A DNA stretch of 36,246 nucleotides from an uncultured Prevotella sp. (GTDB lineage Bacteria > Bacteroidota > Bacteroidia > Bacteroidales > Bacteroidaceae), in NCBI GenBank assembly GCA_905236455.1, contig CAJOPT010000017.1, positions 1-36,246 on the forward strand. The letters are read 5' to 3'. Position numbers and translations under genes: made by a program. The notes beneath the pieces were generated by a model. That model was not told the origin of the DNA. It worked only from the letters and a program-made list of their open reading frames with translations, and searched no databases. Shown here in pieces: positions 7,640 through 15,368 of this stretch (position 1 is the first letter of the stretch; each line of letters begins with the position of its first letter).

Positions 7640-9399
7640 TGCCCTTTCATCAAATAATACCATAATGTGTTCTTGTATGCCAAGAGAGGGCCATTGCTCT
7701 GATATGCCCGCATGAAGCCGTTGAAGCTTTGCAAGACAGCAGGGATAACCATGCCCTGCGGTGGCGTCTGACTCCTGCTGGCATAAGCGAAGACTATCGC
7801 CTCCTGACAGATACGTGACGTATAGCTCATCCGTTGTGACACAAACGACATATAATTCATGAATGTATTTATATCACGATTCAACAACGGATACAGCAAT
7901 AGATATTGCACCGCCACGACATTCTCCTTACTCTTCATCACCAGCTGACCGCAAATCTTATCCACCTCCTGCTCACTGAAAAGGAAATCTTCTTGCAAGC
8001 GTACCTTACGTAAATATCCATATAGCGGATGTGCGTTAATTTGCTTTTCGTCACCGAGCATCTCCATCATGCTTTGTGCCCACTTTTTATAGAATAGCGT
8101 TTTCTCCAATATTAGAAGATATTTACGAGCAACTTCATACTGACCATTGATAAGGTTTGTCTCGGCAAGCCTCCGCAGGCAGCGAGCACTCTTGTTATAG
8201 TTTGGCAATGCCTCCATAGCCTCGAAAGCAAACCGTTGGGCGGTATTGACAAGTCCAAGATTGAAATACACCTCTCCTGTAGTCAAAACCGTTGAGAAGT
8301 TCCGCTCAAACGGCGGGAACAAGCCGTCACTGCTTCGCTGATAGAAGTCAAAAGCCCTGTTACCCAGCTCCCCTTTCATCGCCAATGCCATGTTCGTAGC
8401 ACAGACGCTCATTGGCAGGTCTGGAGTCTTTTCCGTTGCCTTACTGATGATACGGTCCCACTGTCTTAATCGTACCAGATAATCATACTCTATCAACTCA
8501 TAAGTCCTACTATCAAAATTCGACGGTATCAGTGATACTATAACAACTATAATTGTAAGAAGCTGAATAGCTATAACAGTCGCGACGCTCCGTGGCTTGA
8601 CAATATCCGGCAGAGGTCTTGCCACTAATGGCAGCAAGGCTATCAGCAGCATCATCACTGCCATCATTACAAGGAAGAACTCAAAATATCTATGATAGCC
8701 TATGCCACAGAACAGCTGTGAGGTGGTATAGGGAACAAGGTATTTGCTTATTACGATACAGAAAAGGGAATAGACAACCAAGCCAAGCACCAATCCCACG
8801 CCTGACAATTTGAAACCATGTTTTATCTGACTTCCACCACGGACAGAATACTGTAGCTCACGTCCTCCAATATATAAAGCAAGAGACAGCACCACCGGAC
8901 CTGTAATCCAATAAGCGACAGGTATGAGTAACAATGCTATAAGCACTCGCACCAATACAGGAAAACGGGAAAGGGCATTATAGAGCAGCATGAAAAGAGA
9001 TACCATCACAACCGCTACGGGGAAAGCCAACAAAAGGCTCTCGTCGCCCATCATATACCATGCCAACAGCGATGGTATAAAGCTCAAGGGGTACCACACC
9101 AACGCCGCCTTCATCAGTCGCCACATGACGCGTTGCAGCACCATAAGGAGCAACGCTATGACAGATGCGCCCAGCAACACATTATTATAGAACTGAACCA
9201 GGAACTCAGAGACATAACGAGCTATTCCACCAGGCTCGCTCAGCCGGTGCAGGAAATAATCGGTGTCAAACAGGAATAGCTGGAACTGCTCCTGATAGCT
9301 CAACGCAAAAGGATAGCGTTTCCACCAGAACAACAACACGGCAATACCGAACACCAAGGTCAGTATCCATGGTCCACATTTACTTAGCAACCGGTTCAT
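7636..9399 (-). CDS. DUF6057-like polytopic membrane protein (copy A)
   Basis: 587 residues from the ATG at 9399; an alternative ATG at 9411 adds four residues. The chosen start fits the length of the paralogue better. The N-terminal half (to about residue 315) holds about eight to nine hydrophobic helices, with a conserved loop YPFALSYQEQFQLFLFDTDY and GGIARYVSEFLVQFY after the first helix. The C-terminal half (about 325-587) is soluble and helical with TPR-like character (VYFNLGLVNTAQRFAFEAME). It matches the pattern I know as DUF6057; function is not known. It overlaps the DUF4369 lipoprotein gene by 20 bp and the following CxxCH gene by 4 bp. The fixed pairing, repeated at 10101-13222, suggests that the membrane protein and lipoprotein act together. 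Confidence 0.72.
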   Translation of the reverse strand: MNRLLSKCGPWILTLVFGIAVLLFWWKRYPFALSYQEQFQLFLFDTDYFLHRLSEPGGIARYVSEFLVQFYNNVLLGASVIALLLMVLQRVMWRLMKAALVWYPLSFIPSLLAWYMMGDESLLLAFPVAVVMVSLFMLLYNALSRFPVLVRVLIALLLIPVAYWITGPVVLSLALYIGGRELQYSVRGGSQIKHGFKLSGVGLVLGLVVYSLFCIVISKYLVPYTTSQLFCGIGYHRYFEFFLVMMAVMMLLIALLPLVARPLPDIVKPRSVATVIAIQLLTIIVVIVSLIPSNFDSRTYELIEYDYLVRLRQWDRIISKATEKTPDLPMSVCATNMALAMKGELGNRAFDFYQRSSDGLFPPFERNFSTVLTTGEVYFNLGLVNTAQRFAFEAMEALPNYNKSARCLRRLAETNLINGQYEVARKYLLILEKTLFYKKWAQSMMEMLGDEKQINAHPLYGYLRKVRLQEDFLFSEQEVDKICGQLVMKSKENVVAVQYLLLYPLLNRDINTFMNYMSFVSQRMSYTSRICQEAIVFAYASRSQTPPQGMVIPAVLQSFNGFMRAYQSNGPLLAYKNTLWYYLMKGQ

Positions 9400-10039
9400 T
9401 TGTGTCTGCATCCATTACGACAATTGTTCCATCAGACATCTTACGCTTGTAAGTCAGAGGATATAGCCCACCAAGGAATTCGTGTAACACACCCTCCTTC
9501 AGGTTCTCCGACATGCGACGAGTGAATTTCTTATAACCAACGTGGACACGCCTTGCCTCAGCCTCCAAGCTGTCTGCCTCAGCTTTTCGTCCGGCATTTT
9601 TAGCATCCAATGACGCTTTGCTCAACTGTCGGTACTCCAGGTTATGTTTCTCTGTCACATCTTTCCATTTCTCCAATGAGTCATTCTGTGGTGTTCCATT
9701 TGCATGACTGATACTGCCAATTGTCACATTTACATTGCCTGGCTCAGCCACAACCAGCAGAGTTTGCGTTCCCATGCGGAAATGGTAGTCCATTAGAATC
9801 TTATACATCTGCATGGAGTCTGGCGTAAACTCAAACTTACCGTCCTTGATCTCAACACTGTCAACGGTAGCTGCGGTGGCAGGACCTGTCAACGGAACGA
9901 GGAAAATGCGTTTGCCTTCTAATGCCTTATCCGTAACCGTACCATGAATATGACACGCACCGTCTTTTGGTGTGGAGCCACAACTGGCTACAGCCATGGC
10001 GACAACTGTCATTACCACAAATAATACTGTCTTTTTCAT
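9380..10039 (-). CDS. DUF4369-type lipoprotein without a thioredoxin domain
   Basis: 219 residues. The signal peptide ends VAMAVASC, giving a lipoprotein. Residues about 28-115 fit DUF4369 (CHIHGTVTDKALEGKRIFLV, VDSVEIKDGKFEF, LVVAEPGNVNVTIG), the domain usually found in front of a TlpA/ResA-type thioredoxin in Bacteroidota. Here it is followed only by a charged helix (about 120-175) and a short tail, with no CxxC thioredoxin motif. It sits between the two DUF6057/CxxCH pairs, 61 bp after copy B and overlapping copy A, so it is likely part of the same complex or pathway. Given the CxxCH proteins around it, a role in redox or thiol chemistry is possible but unproven. Confidence 0.65.
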   Translation of the reverse strand: MKKTVLFVVMTVVAMAVASCGSTPKDGACHIHGTVTDKALEGKRIFLVPLTGPATAATVDSVEIKDGKFEFTPDSMQMYKILMDYHFRMGTQTLLVVAEPGNVNVTIGSISHANGTPQNDSLEKWKDVTEKHNLEYRQLSKASLDAKNAGRKAEADSLEAEARRVHVGYKKFTRRMSENLKEGVLHEFLGGLYPLTYKRKMSDGTIVVMDADTNEPVAK

Positions 10040-10100
10040 CTTATATTTTTTATTTTATTATTTCTTGCTTCAATGATCAGCGACATCATATTAACGCACA

Positions 10101-11576
10101 CTATTGTCTGATCTTCACTTGTATCCTCTTGTTGTCAAACACCTGCTGGTATGCCTCGTGTGCATCAAAATCAACTTTGACCTTAGTAAAGTCAGGAACA
10201 TTATATGAGTCCATCATCTCCCTATAGAACTTAAGAGGATTGCGCTGTGGCAAAAGGAAAGGTTTGGAAACCCGTCCCCGCTTATCTATATGTGCTATGA
10301 AAAGCTGGGAATACATTCCATTCTCTGCCTTGCTGCTATAAACAAACCAATGACTGTTCTCGCTCCAGTTATGGAAACTCTCGGCACCGGCACTATTAAC
10401 CTCCTTAAGCTCACGCACCTGCCGTGTCTTCAAGTCCATAAGCCAGAGGTCGGCATCATCCTGGCATACCGGGAAGTTACCACGGCTGCTGACGCAATAC
10501 ATCATCCACCGTCCGTCATAAGAAGGGCGCGCCAGCGTGAAACTCTTACCTGCCGCAGGACCGTTCAACAGAGTGTCTACAGTCTCACCGAATGTTCCAG
10601 CCTTGGCGTCAAAGCCAATTTTACAAATACTGCATTTCACTTTCTCATACTCAGCCGGAACATTACATGGTTTCGACGTGCTATAATATATCTCAGTACC
10701 GTCTGATGAGAAAGCGGGGAAAATCTCCAAGTCCTCCGTTTGAAGCAGAGGAGACAGAAGCAGTTCATTTGTCCTGACATCCAAAACCTCGACATCACTG
10801 AAACGGTGGTAAACCTCTATGCGCTGTCCTGTCCCGACGAAGAATGCCTGATGGACGGAATTAACAGCCATAGCACAATAATCACCCGACGGATGCCAGT
10901 AGGAATATGAGCCGGCAGCCTTCGTAGAGTCTGTCTTTGTCTCTAACCATGTTTGCTTTCCGTCTCTCTGTATCATTGTTCCACCACCGGTGCCACGTAT
11001 CTGCATCGTTATACGATTCGGGTTTGTACGGTTTGCCGTATGGCAGTTCATGCATCGCCCTGGGACGGCTGTTTCTGTAAGAATCGGAAACTCATCAAAT
11101 GAGTGAATATCCCTCTGGTAAATACCGATATCTCCTCCGACCTCATATCCTGGAGGAATGCGCCTGTATGTCAGACCAAACTCCTCCAATGGCGAGTCGC
11201 TAATGAACACATCAAAATCCTTATATTGTTTCCATCTCCCATCTTTCCTGACGCAAACAGAAAGGGTTAGCTTGCCACCAATGTTCTGCCGCGTCAGCTC
11301 TTTCCAATCATCAATGTCGAAATCTGCCCACTCTCCATGACAACTCATCTCACCCGATTTGCTGCCTTTCACGTTCACATTGACATAGTCGACTTGCTCA
11401 TCCAACATATTGAAGTTCAATGGTGCGATACCGGCAGGAACGGTGACTCCCACATAATCTGGGTATATCGCCGGGAGCTCATTGCTCTTTATAGGATTAT
11501 CTGGCTCGGGAGCACATCCAGACAATGCAAGAAGGAAGGCAACGACAGGAACAATATATCTTACAAACCGTCTCAT
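10101..11576 (-). CDS. TolB/PD40-like beta-propeller lipoprotein with CxxCH motif (copy B)
   Basis: 491 residues starting at the ATG at 11576, which overlaps the upstream stop as ATGA. The lipoprotein signal ends LLALSGC (Cys21). It aligns throughout with the product of 6176-7639: IYPDYVGVTVPAGIAPLNF, FDIDDWKELTRQNIGGKLT, EEFGLTYRRIPPGYEV, then CMNCH at 175-179 followed by TANRTNP, and PD40 blades (YWHPSGDYCAMA, AFSSDGTEIYYSTS, LARPSYDGRWMMYC, HNWSENSHWFVYSS). The paralogues are diverged but collinear. Both keep the haem-type motif and the second Cys after the first blade (DYCA/KYCA). Likely a periplasm-facing lipoprotein partner of the DUF6057 protein encoded just upstream. Whether it carries haem is not shown. 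Confidence 0.75.
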   Translation of the reverse strand: MRRFVRYIVPVVAFLLALSGCAPEPDNPIKSNELPAIYPDYVGVTVPAGIAPLNFNMLDEQVDYVNVNVKGSKSGEMSCHGEWADFDIDDWKELTRQNIGGKLTLSVCVRKDGRWKQYKDFDVFISDSPLEEFGLTYRRIPPGYEVGGDIGIYQRDIHSFDEFPILTETAVPGRCMNCHTANRTNPNRITMQIRGTGGGTMIQRDGKQTWLETKTDSTKAAGSYSYWHPSGDYCAMAVNSVHQAFFVGTGQRIEVYHRFSDVEVLDVRTNELLLSPLLQTEDLEIFPAFSSDGTEIYYSTSKPCNVPAEYEKVKCSICKIGFDAKAGTFGETVDTLLNGPAAGKSFTLARPSYDGRWMMYCVSSRGNFPVCQDDADLWLMDLKTRQVRELKEVNSAGAESFHNWSENSHWFVYSSKAENGMYSQLFIAHIDKRGRVSKPFLLPQRNPLKFYREMMDSYNVPDFTKVKVDFDAHEAYQQVFDNKRIQVKIRQ

Positions 11577-13222
11577 TGCATCCCCCTTTCCGCCATCATT
11601 CGTTTGGCATAAGCAGCGTATGGAGAATTGGGAACATTACCTTGTCTTTGAATACACATATAAACATCTTGGTAGCCTACAGGCATATTCTGATAGCCGC
11701 CATACTTCTGTACCCATCCCATATACTGTTGGAATCCTTGTAAGTCGCCTTTCAACAACATCTGTCCCATAAAGTAATCAAGAGCTATCCTGTTCTCTGG
11801 ATTATTAAGAAACAACAACCCCATCATCTTCTCAATCTCTGCATAGCTGAATAGATAGTTCTCCTTGTATCGATACTTACGCAGCTTTCCATATAAAGGG
11901 TGACTGTTGATTTTTCTGTCATTGTAAAGCATCGTCTCAAGCTCCTTTCCAAAATCCTTATAAAACAAGCTTTTCTTCAACAAGTCAATCTGCTTGGCAG
12001 CAGGCTTATAGTGTCCATTGACCAACATGCACTCCGCAATCCTCTTTGTACAACGCCCGCTCTTCTTGCCATTAAGTATCGACTCCTGGGTATCAAACAT
12101 ATAACGCTGGGCTGAGTTAACAAGCCCCAAATGCCAAAACACCTCAGCCGTAGGCAACATGGAGGTAAGGTCTCTCACACGAGGCATTATCAATGCGTCC
12201 TCACCACTTTGATAGAAGTCGAACATCCTGTCTGCGAGCTGACGTCTCTCTGCCAAGGCAAGATTTACACAAACACTGCTGAAAGCGGTACGTACCTGAT
12301 AAGTCTGCGCCCGGTTAATAACGTCATCCCATCGCTCGTTACGCACGAGATAGTCTTGGCGTATCAGCTCATACATCTCTTTGTCATAGCCTTTCGTCAT
12401 ACCAAGCCAGCCAAAGACAAAAAATGTCGCAATGCCTAAAAAACATGCGATTTTATCGTATCGTTTCAATATCGCAAGCCTTCCAACCAACACAAGAATT
12501 GCGATAGTGACAGGAATAACCAGCATAAGAGTAGGTATCATCAAAGGTATACGATAATAAATCATCGGTTGAAATATAGTCTTAAGCTGCCACTGTGTCA
12601 ATATATATTTATACACCAACAATTGCATTGACAACATCAACAGAGGTATTATCCACATTCTCTTCCATCCATATTGCACTAATCGCAGAACGATATACAG
12701 CCATGCCAAAGCACCTGTAGCCCAATATAATATCGGTACTACAACAATGTCACAGCATATACCTTTCCACCCTTTTGTAGGATTACATCCATAGAAGAAT
12801 AGATTCAAGATCATTGCAATGGGATAACCTAACAACACGCTCGGATCACCCATTAGCCAAAGTAACAATATAGACGGTATAAAGCTAAACACATAAGAAG
12901 AGGGCTGTACAGATTTCAGATTAGAAGAGACACGCCACATAGCGAACAATGTAACACGCTGCAATAATACATATATTAATGCGAGAAGCAACGCACCTAA
13001 CCACTCAATATAGTAGAACTGTACAAAGAACTCACCTAACCAGTCGGCAAAGCCACCAGGAATACTACTTCGCTTTAAGAGGTAGCCACTGGTCCAAAGA
13101 AACAACTGGTATTGCTCTTGGTAAGACAACGCATGTGGATATGATATATACCAAAATAGGAATATTGCGATACCGAACAGTACCGACACGCCTACTCCCT
13201 TATATCTGCTTATCATTTTCAT
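11573..13222 (-). CDS. DUF6057-like polytopic membrane protein (copy B)
   Basis: 549 residues from the ATG at 13222. A frame extension to 13351 exists but lies above a strong promoter, lacks conserved sequence and is rejected. Multiple hydrophobic helices fill about residues 8-310, with the conserved YPHALSYQEQYQLFLWTSGY and GGFADWLGEFFVQFYY after helix 1. A soluble helical C-terminal half (VFWHLGLVNSAQRYMFDTQE) follows. It is a diverged paralogue of the product of 7636-9399. It is the first gene of the operon and overlaps its CxxCH partner by 4 bp (ATGA). With the predicted start of transcription within a few bases of the ATG, the message would have almost no leader. Function unknown. Confidence 0.72.
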   Translation of the reverse strand: MKMISRYKGVGVSVLFGIAIFLFWYISYPHALSYQEQYQLFLWTSGYLLKRSSIPGGFADWLGEFFVQFYYIEWLGALLLALIYVLLQRVTLFAMWRVSSNLKSVQPSSYVFSFIPSILLLWLMGDPSVLLGYPIAMILNLFFYGCNPTKGWKGICCDIVVVPILYWATGALAWLYIVLRLVQYGWKRMWIIPLLMLSMQLLVYKYILTQWQLKTIFQPMIYYRIPLMIPTLMLVIPVTIAILVLVGRLAILKRYDKIACFLGIATFFVFGWLGMTKGYDKEMYELIRQDYLVRNERWDDVINRAQTYQVRTAFSSVCVNLALAERRQLADRMFDFYQSGEDALIMPRVRDLTSMLPTAEVFWHLGLVNSAQRYMFDTQESILNGKKSGRCTKRIAECMLVNGHYKPAAKQIDLLKKSLFYKDFGKELETMLYNDRKINSHPLYGKLRKYRYKENYLFSYAEIEKMMGLLFLNNPENRIALDYFMGQMLLKGDLQGFQQYMGWVQKYGGYQNMPVGYQDVYMCIQRQGNVPNSPYAAYAKRMMAERGMQ

Positions 13223-13229
13223 GCGAATA

Positions 13230-13261
13230 CAAAAGTACGACAAATATCTGAAAGTGCCAAA
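13230..13261 (-). promoter_or_regulatory. Sigma-ABfr promoter of the DUF6057/CxxCH operon
   Basis: On the minus strand TTTG (13258-13261), 20 nt, TACTTTTG (13230-13237): an exact match to the consensus. The -7 box ends only 7 nt before the ATG at 13222, so the transcript should be leaderless or nearly so. It also fixes the start of the first gene. Confidence 0.72.
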
Positions 13262-13374
13262 TAAAAACATACAAAAACCGCCCCGCTGCAGGCTAGGCAT
13301 GGACCGATATGTACGGAGAGAGTGCATGCAGTAAATCTGAAAGCGTTTCATATTGATGCAACGTTTTCACGTTG

Positions 13375-13713
13375 TTATTCTGTTTGCTCATCAGTTCTCT
13401 CTTTTTTAGAATCAAATAATTTCTGTTTTTTCTCTATCTTCTTTATGCTTTCCACTGTTGGCAAATCCTCTGGCATAGTGCCACTATAGTCTTTCCCGGG
13501 TCTGCATTTTGTACTACCAAATAACAAGCATACCTTGAAAGTTTTACTGAATCAATGGGGCGTTCGGCACCAGAACCAATCCCAACCATTTCGGTGATGT
13601 CAACGAAATGGTTCTCAACAGGAATACCGCTGTTTTTACACGCTTCTCTTGCCTCACCAAACTGCTCTTACCTTCCGGTCTTGAAATAATTGCATTGCTT
13701 CTTTTTTTGTCAT
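13375..13713 (-). pseudogene. dinD: Decayed dinD-like (DNA-damage-inducible protein D) gene
   Basis: No open frame spans this stretch, but its minus strand carries three collinear DinD/BRO-like pieces. From the ATG at 13713, MTKKEAMQLFQDRKVRAVW is stopped at 13654-13656. In another frame comes FGEAREACKNSGIPVENHF and then VDITEMVGIGSGAERPIDSV and KLSRYACYLVVQNADPGKT-IVAL, the most conserved core of DinD. In the third frame, beginning in the next bases, comes MPEDLPTVESIKKIEKKQ and a stop at 13375, matching the usual DinD C terminus (MPE-LPTP-SIK). Two internal deletions with frame changes therefore separate start, core and tail. A TATCTTTG -7-like box survives at 13741-13748. DinD is an SOS-linked protein; this copy cannot make it. 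Confidence 0.75.
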
Positions 13714-13791
13714 AGTACTACATTTTATTTTTTAACGTTGCAAAGATACAAATTAATTCCAAAACATTCGAGACTTTTGCAGATTATTTAC

Positions 13792-13824
13792 AAAAAGTGC
13801 CCCGCTGCGGAATTGCAGCGGAGC
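13792..13824 (-). terminator. Terminator of the SusCD operon
   Basis: On the minus strand GCTCCGCTGC (13815-13824) and GCAGCGGGGC (13799-13808) form a 10-bp stem with one wobble pair around a 6-nt loop. ACTTTTTG follows directly. It lies 27 bp after the stop of the repeat lipoprotein gene, the last gene of the SusCD unit. Confidence 0.75.
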
Positions 13825-13850
13825 ACAATTATTATAGGTTCAATAATTGA

Positions 13851-15341
13851 TTACTTTGCCTTGAAAGCCCACCATGTAGCTTCTGACCAGTTGCCTGTGT
13901 TAGGAGCTGCATAGATCAACTGCAAATGAGAAGCATCCAACTTCATAATCTCGAAGTCAGTCGGCTTCGTACCGCCACCGTTAATCTGGAATGGGAAGAG
14001 GATAGATCCTGCATCTGTATGCAATGTTCCATAAGCCCAAGCAGACTGTACACCGTCAATAGAAGCTTGCGTCTTTTTGCCATTGCCCCATCCTGAGATT
14101 TCAAATTTACCTGAACGAATCTCAGCACCAGAGGCATCATAAGATTGAACTGTACCAGAGTTCCAATCAAATGTCATATAAGCATCAGCGCTTTCCTCAC
14201 CAGTAGCATTACCGGTATCAGAATGTTGGAGCTGACCTGTCAGATCCTCAGGCTTAGCACCCCACCAGATGCCACTTGTCCAGTCATCACCAGCACTGTA
14301 ACCAAGATTACCCCAAACAGCACCGTCTGCGCGGAACTCTGTATCCCAAGTCCAAGACTTTGTACTTAAATTTGTCAAGTTTGCTTCACCGTCAGAACTG
14401 CTCTTGAAAGCCCACCATGTAGCCTCAGACCAGTTGCCTGTGTTAGGAGCTGCATAGATTAGCTGCAAATGAGAAGCATCCAACTGAACAATCTCAAAGT
14501 CGGTTGGCTGAGTACCGCCACCGTTAATCTGGAATGGGAAGAGGATTGCACCTTCTGAAGTCTTAAGAGTACCAAAAGACCAATTTGCTACAGCACCATC
14601 CATAGATGCATGGCTCTTTGTGCCAGTCCATCCTTCAACAGAATACTTTCCCTTACGAATCTGATTGCCACCAGCATCATAAGATATAATGTTTCCATCA
14701 TCGAAGAACTCCATATATGCACTTGCGCTTTCCTCACCAGTAGCAACACCTGTATTAGAATGTTGGAGCTGACCTGTCAGATCCTCAGGTTTAGCACCCC
14801 ACCAGATGCCACTTGTCCAGTCGTCACCAGCACTGTAACCAAGATTACCCCAGACAGCACCGTCTGCACGGAACTCTGTATCCCAAGTCCATATCTTAGA
14901 ACCGTAAGCGTCACTGGCAAGAAGACGTACATCCTGAGAAAGCTCAGAAGGAACGAATACAGTTACATTCTTTTGTCCAACAACCTCAGTACCATCATAG
15001 TTCAATGTACGGACATAGAAAGTCTGCTCTGGAGAATTGCCACGTTTAGGGACGATCTTAAAATTACCAGAAGCAACACCAGAAACGAGTGTAGACTTTG
15101 CGCCCTCTGCATCCAGCTGATAGATTTCAACTACACGTGAAGGATTTGTTGAGAACGTGAAATAGTTTCCATCAGCAGCCTCAGTAGTACGATTTTCATC
15201 ACTATACTGCTTAATAGTCAAACCGCTAATTAACTGATCACCATTAAGGCTTGAACCAGGAGCGCTTACATCATCCTTTGACGGATCACAGGCAGTAAGC
15301 AGTCCTAATACAGCCAGTGAATATAAAAATATCTTTTTCAT
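13851..15341 (-). CDS. Surface lipoprotein with two near-identical repeats, SusCD-linked (putative glycan-binding protein)
   Basis: 496 residues. Signal peptide with lipobox LLTAC (Cys18) and an acidic tail after it (DPSKDD), the type of signal that sends Bacteroidota lipoproteins to the cell surface. Residues about 35-135 form a beta-rich domain. Two repeats of about 165 residues follow (about 151-313 and 330-495), each starting WTWDTEFRADGAVWGNLGYS and ending IYAAPNTGNWSEATWWAFK. They are rich in Trp and Tyr, as carbohydrate-binding surfaces often are. The gene is last in the SusC-SusD-this unit, the position of SusE/F-like surface glycan-binding proteins. The ligand is unknown and no family name is claimed. 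Confidence 0.7.
   Translation of the reverse strand: MKKIFLYSLAVLGLLTACDPSKDDVSAPGSSLNGDQLISGLTIKQYSDENRTTEAADGNYFTFSTNPSRVVEIYQLDAEGAKSTLVSGVASGNFKIVPKRGNSPEQTFYVRTLNYDGTEVVGQKNVTVFVPSELSQDVRLLASDAYGSKIWTWDTEFRADGAVWGNLGYSAGDDWTSGIWWGAKPEDLTGQLQHSNTGVATGEESASAYMEFFDDGNIISYDAGGNQIRKGKYSVEGWTGTKSHASMDGAVANWSFGTLKTSEGAILFPFQINGGGTQPTDFEIVQLDASHLQLIYAAPNTGNWSEATWWAFKSSSDGEANLTNLSTKSWTWDTEFRADGAVWGNLGYSAGDDWTSGIWWGAKPEDLTGQLQHSDTGNATGEESADAYMTFDWNSGTVQSYDASGAEIRSGKFEISGWGNGKKTQASIDGVQSAWAYGTLHTDAGSILFPFQINGGGTKPTDFEIMKLDASHLQLIYAAPNTGNWSEATWWAFKAK
13857..14354 (-). repeat. Intragenic repeat copy 2 of the SusCD-linked lipoprotein
   Basis: Encodes the second repeat (about residues 330-495). Its first ~45 codons and its last ~45 codons are almost base-for-base the same as copy 1 at 14403-14891, offset by 537 bp, while the middle differs. 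This points to duplication followed by partial homogenisation. Confidence 0.8.
14403..14891 (-). repeat. Intragenic repeat copy 1 of the SusCD-linked lipoprotein
   Basis: Encodes about residues 151-313 and is the partner of the copy at 13857-14354. The middle section (YMEFFDDGNIISYDAGGNQI against YMTFDWNSGTVQSYDASGAE) is the diverged part. Confidence 0.8.
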
Positions 15342-15368
15342 ATTGTCTTTCTTTTTGATAGTTATTAA

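Noticed and set aside
13223..13351. Upstream extension of the DUF6057 copy B gene to an ATG at 13351
   Set aside because: The extension covers a perfect promoter, and the added 43 residues have no counterpart in the paralogue.
13359..13374. CAACG...CGTTG hairpin just after the dinD remnant
   Set aside because: Only 5 bp with no T tract, so a terminator role cannot be supported.
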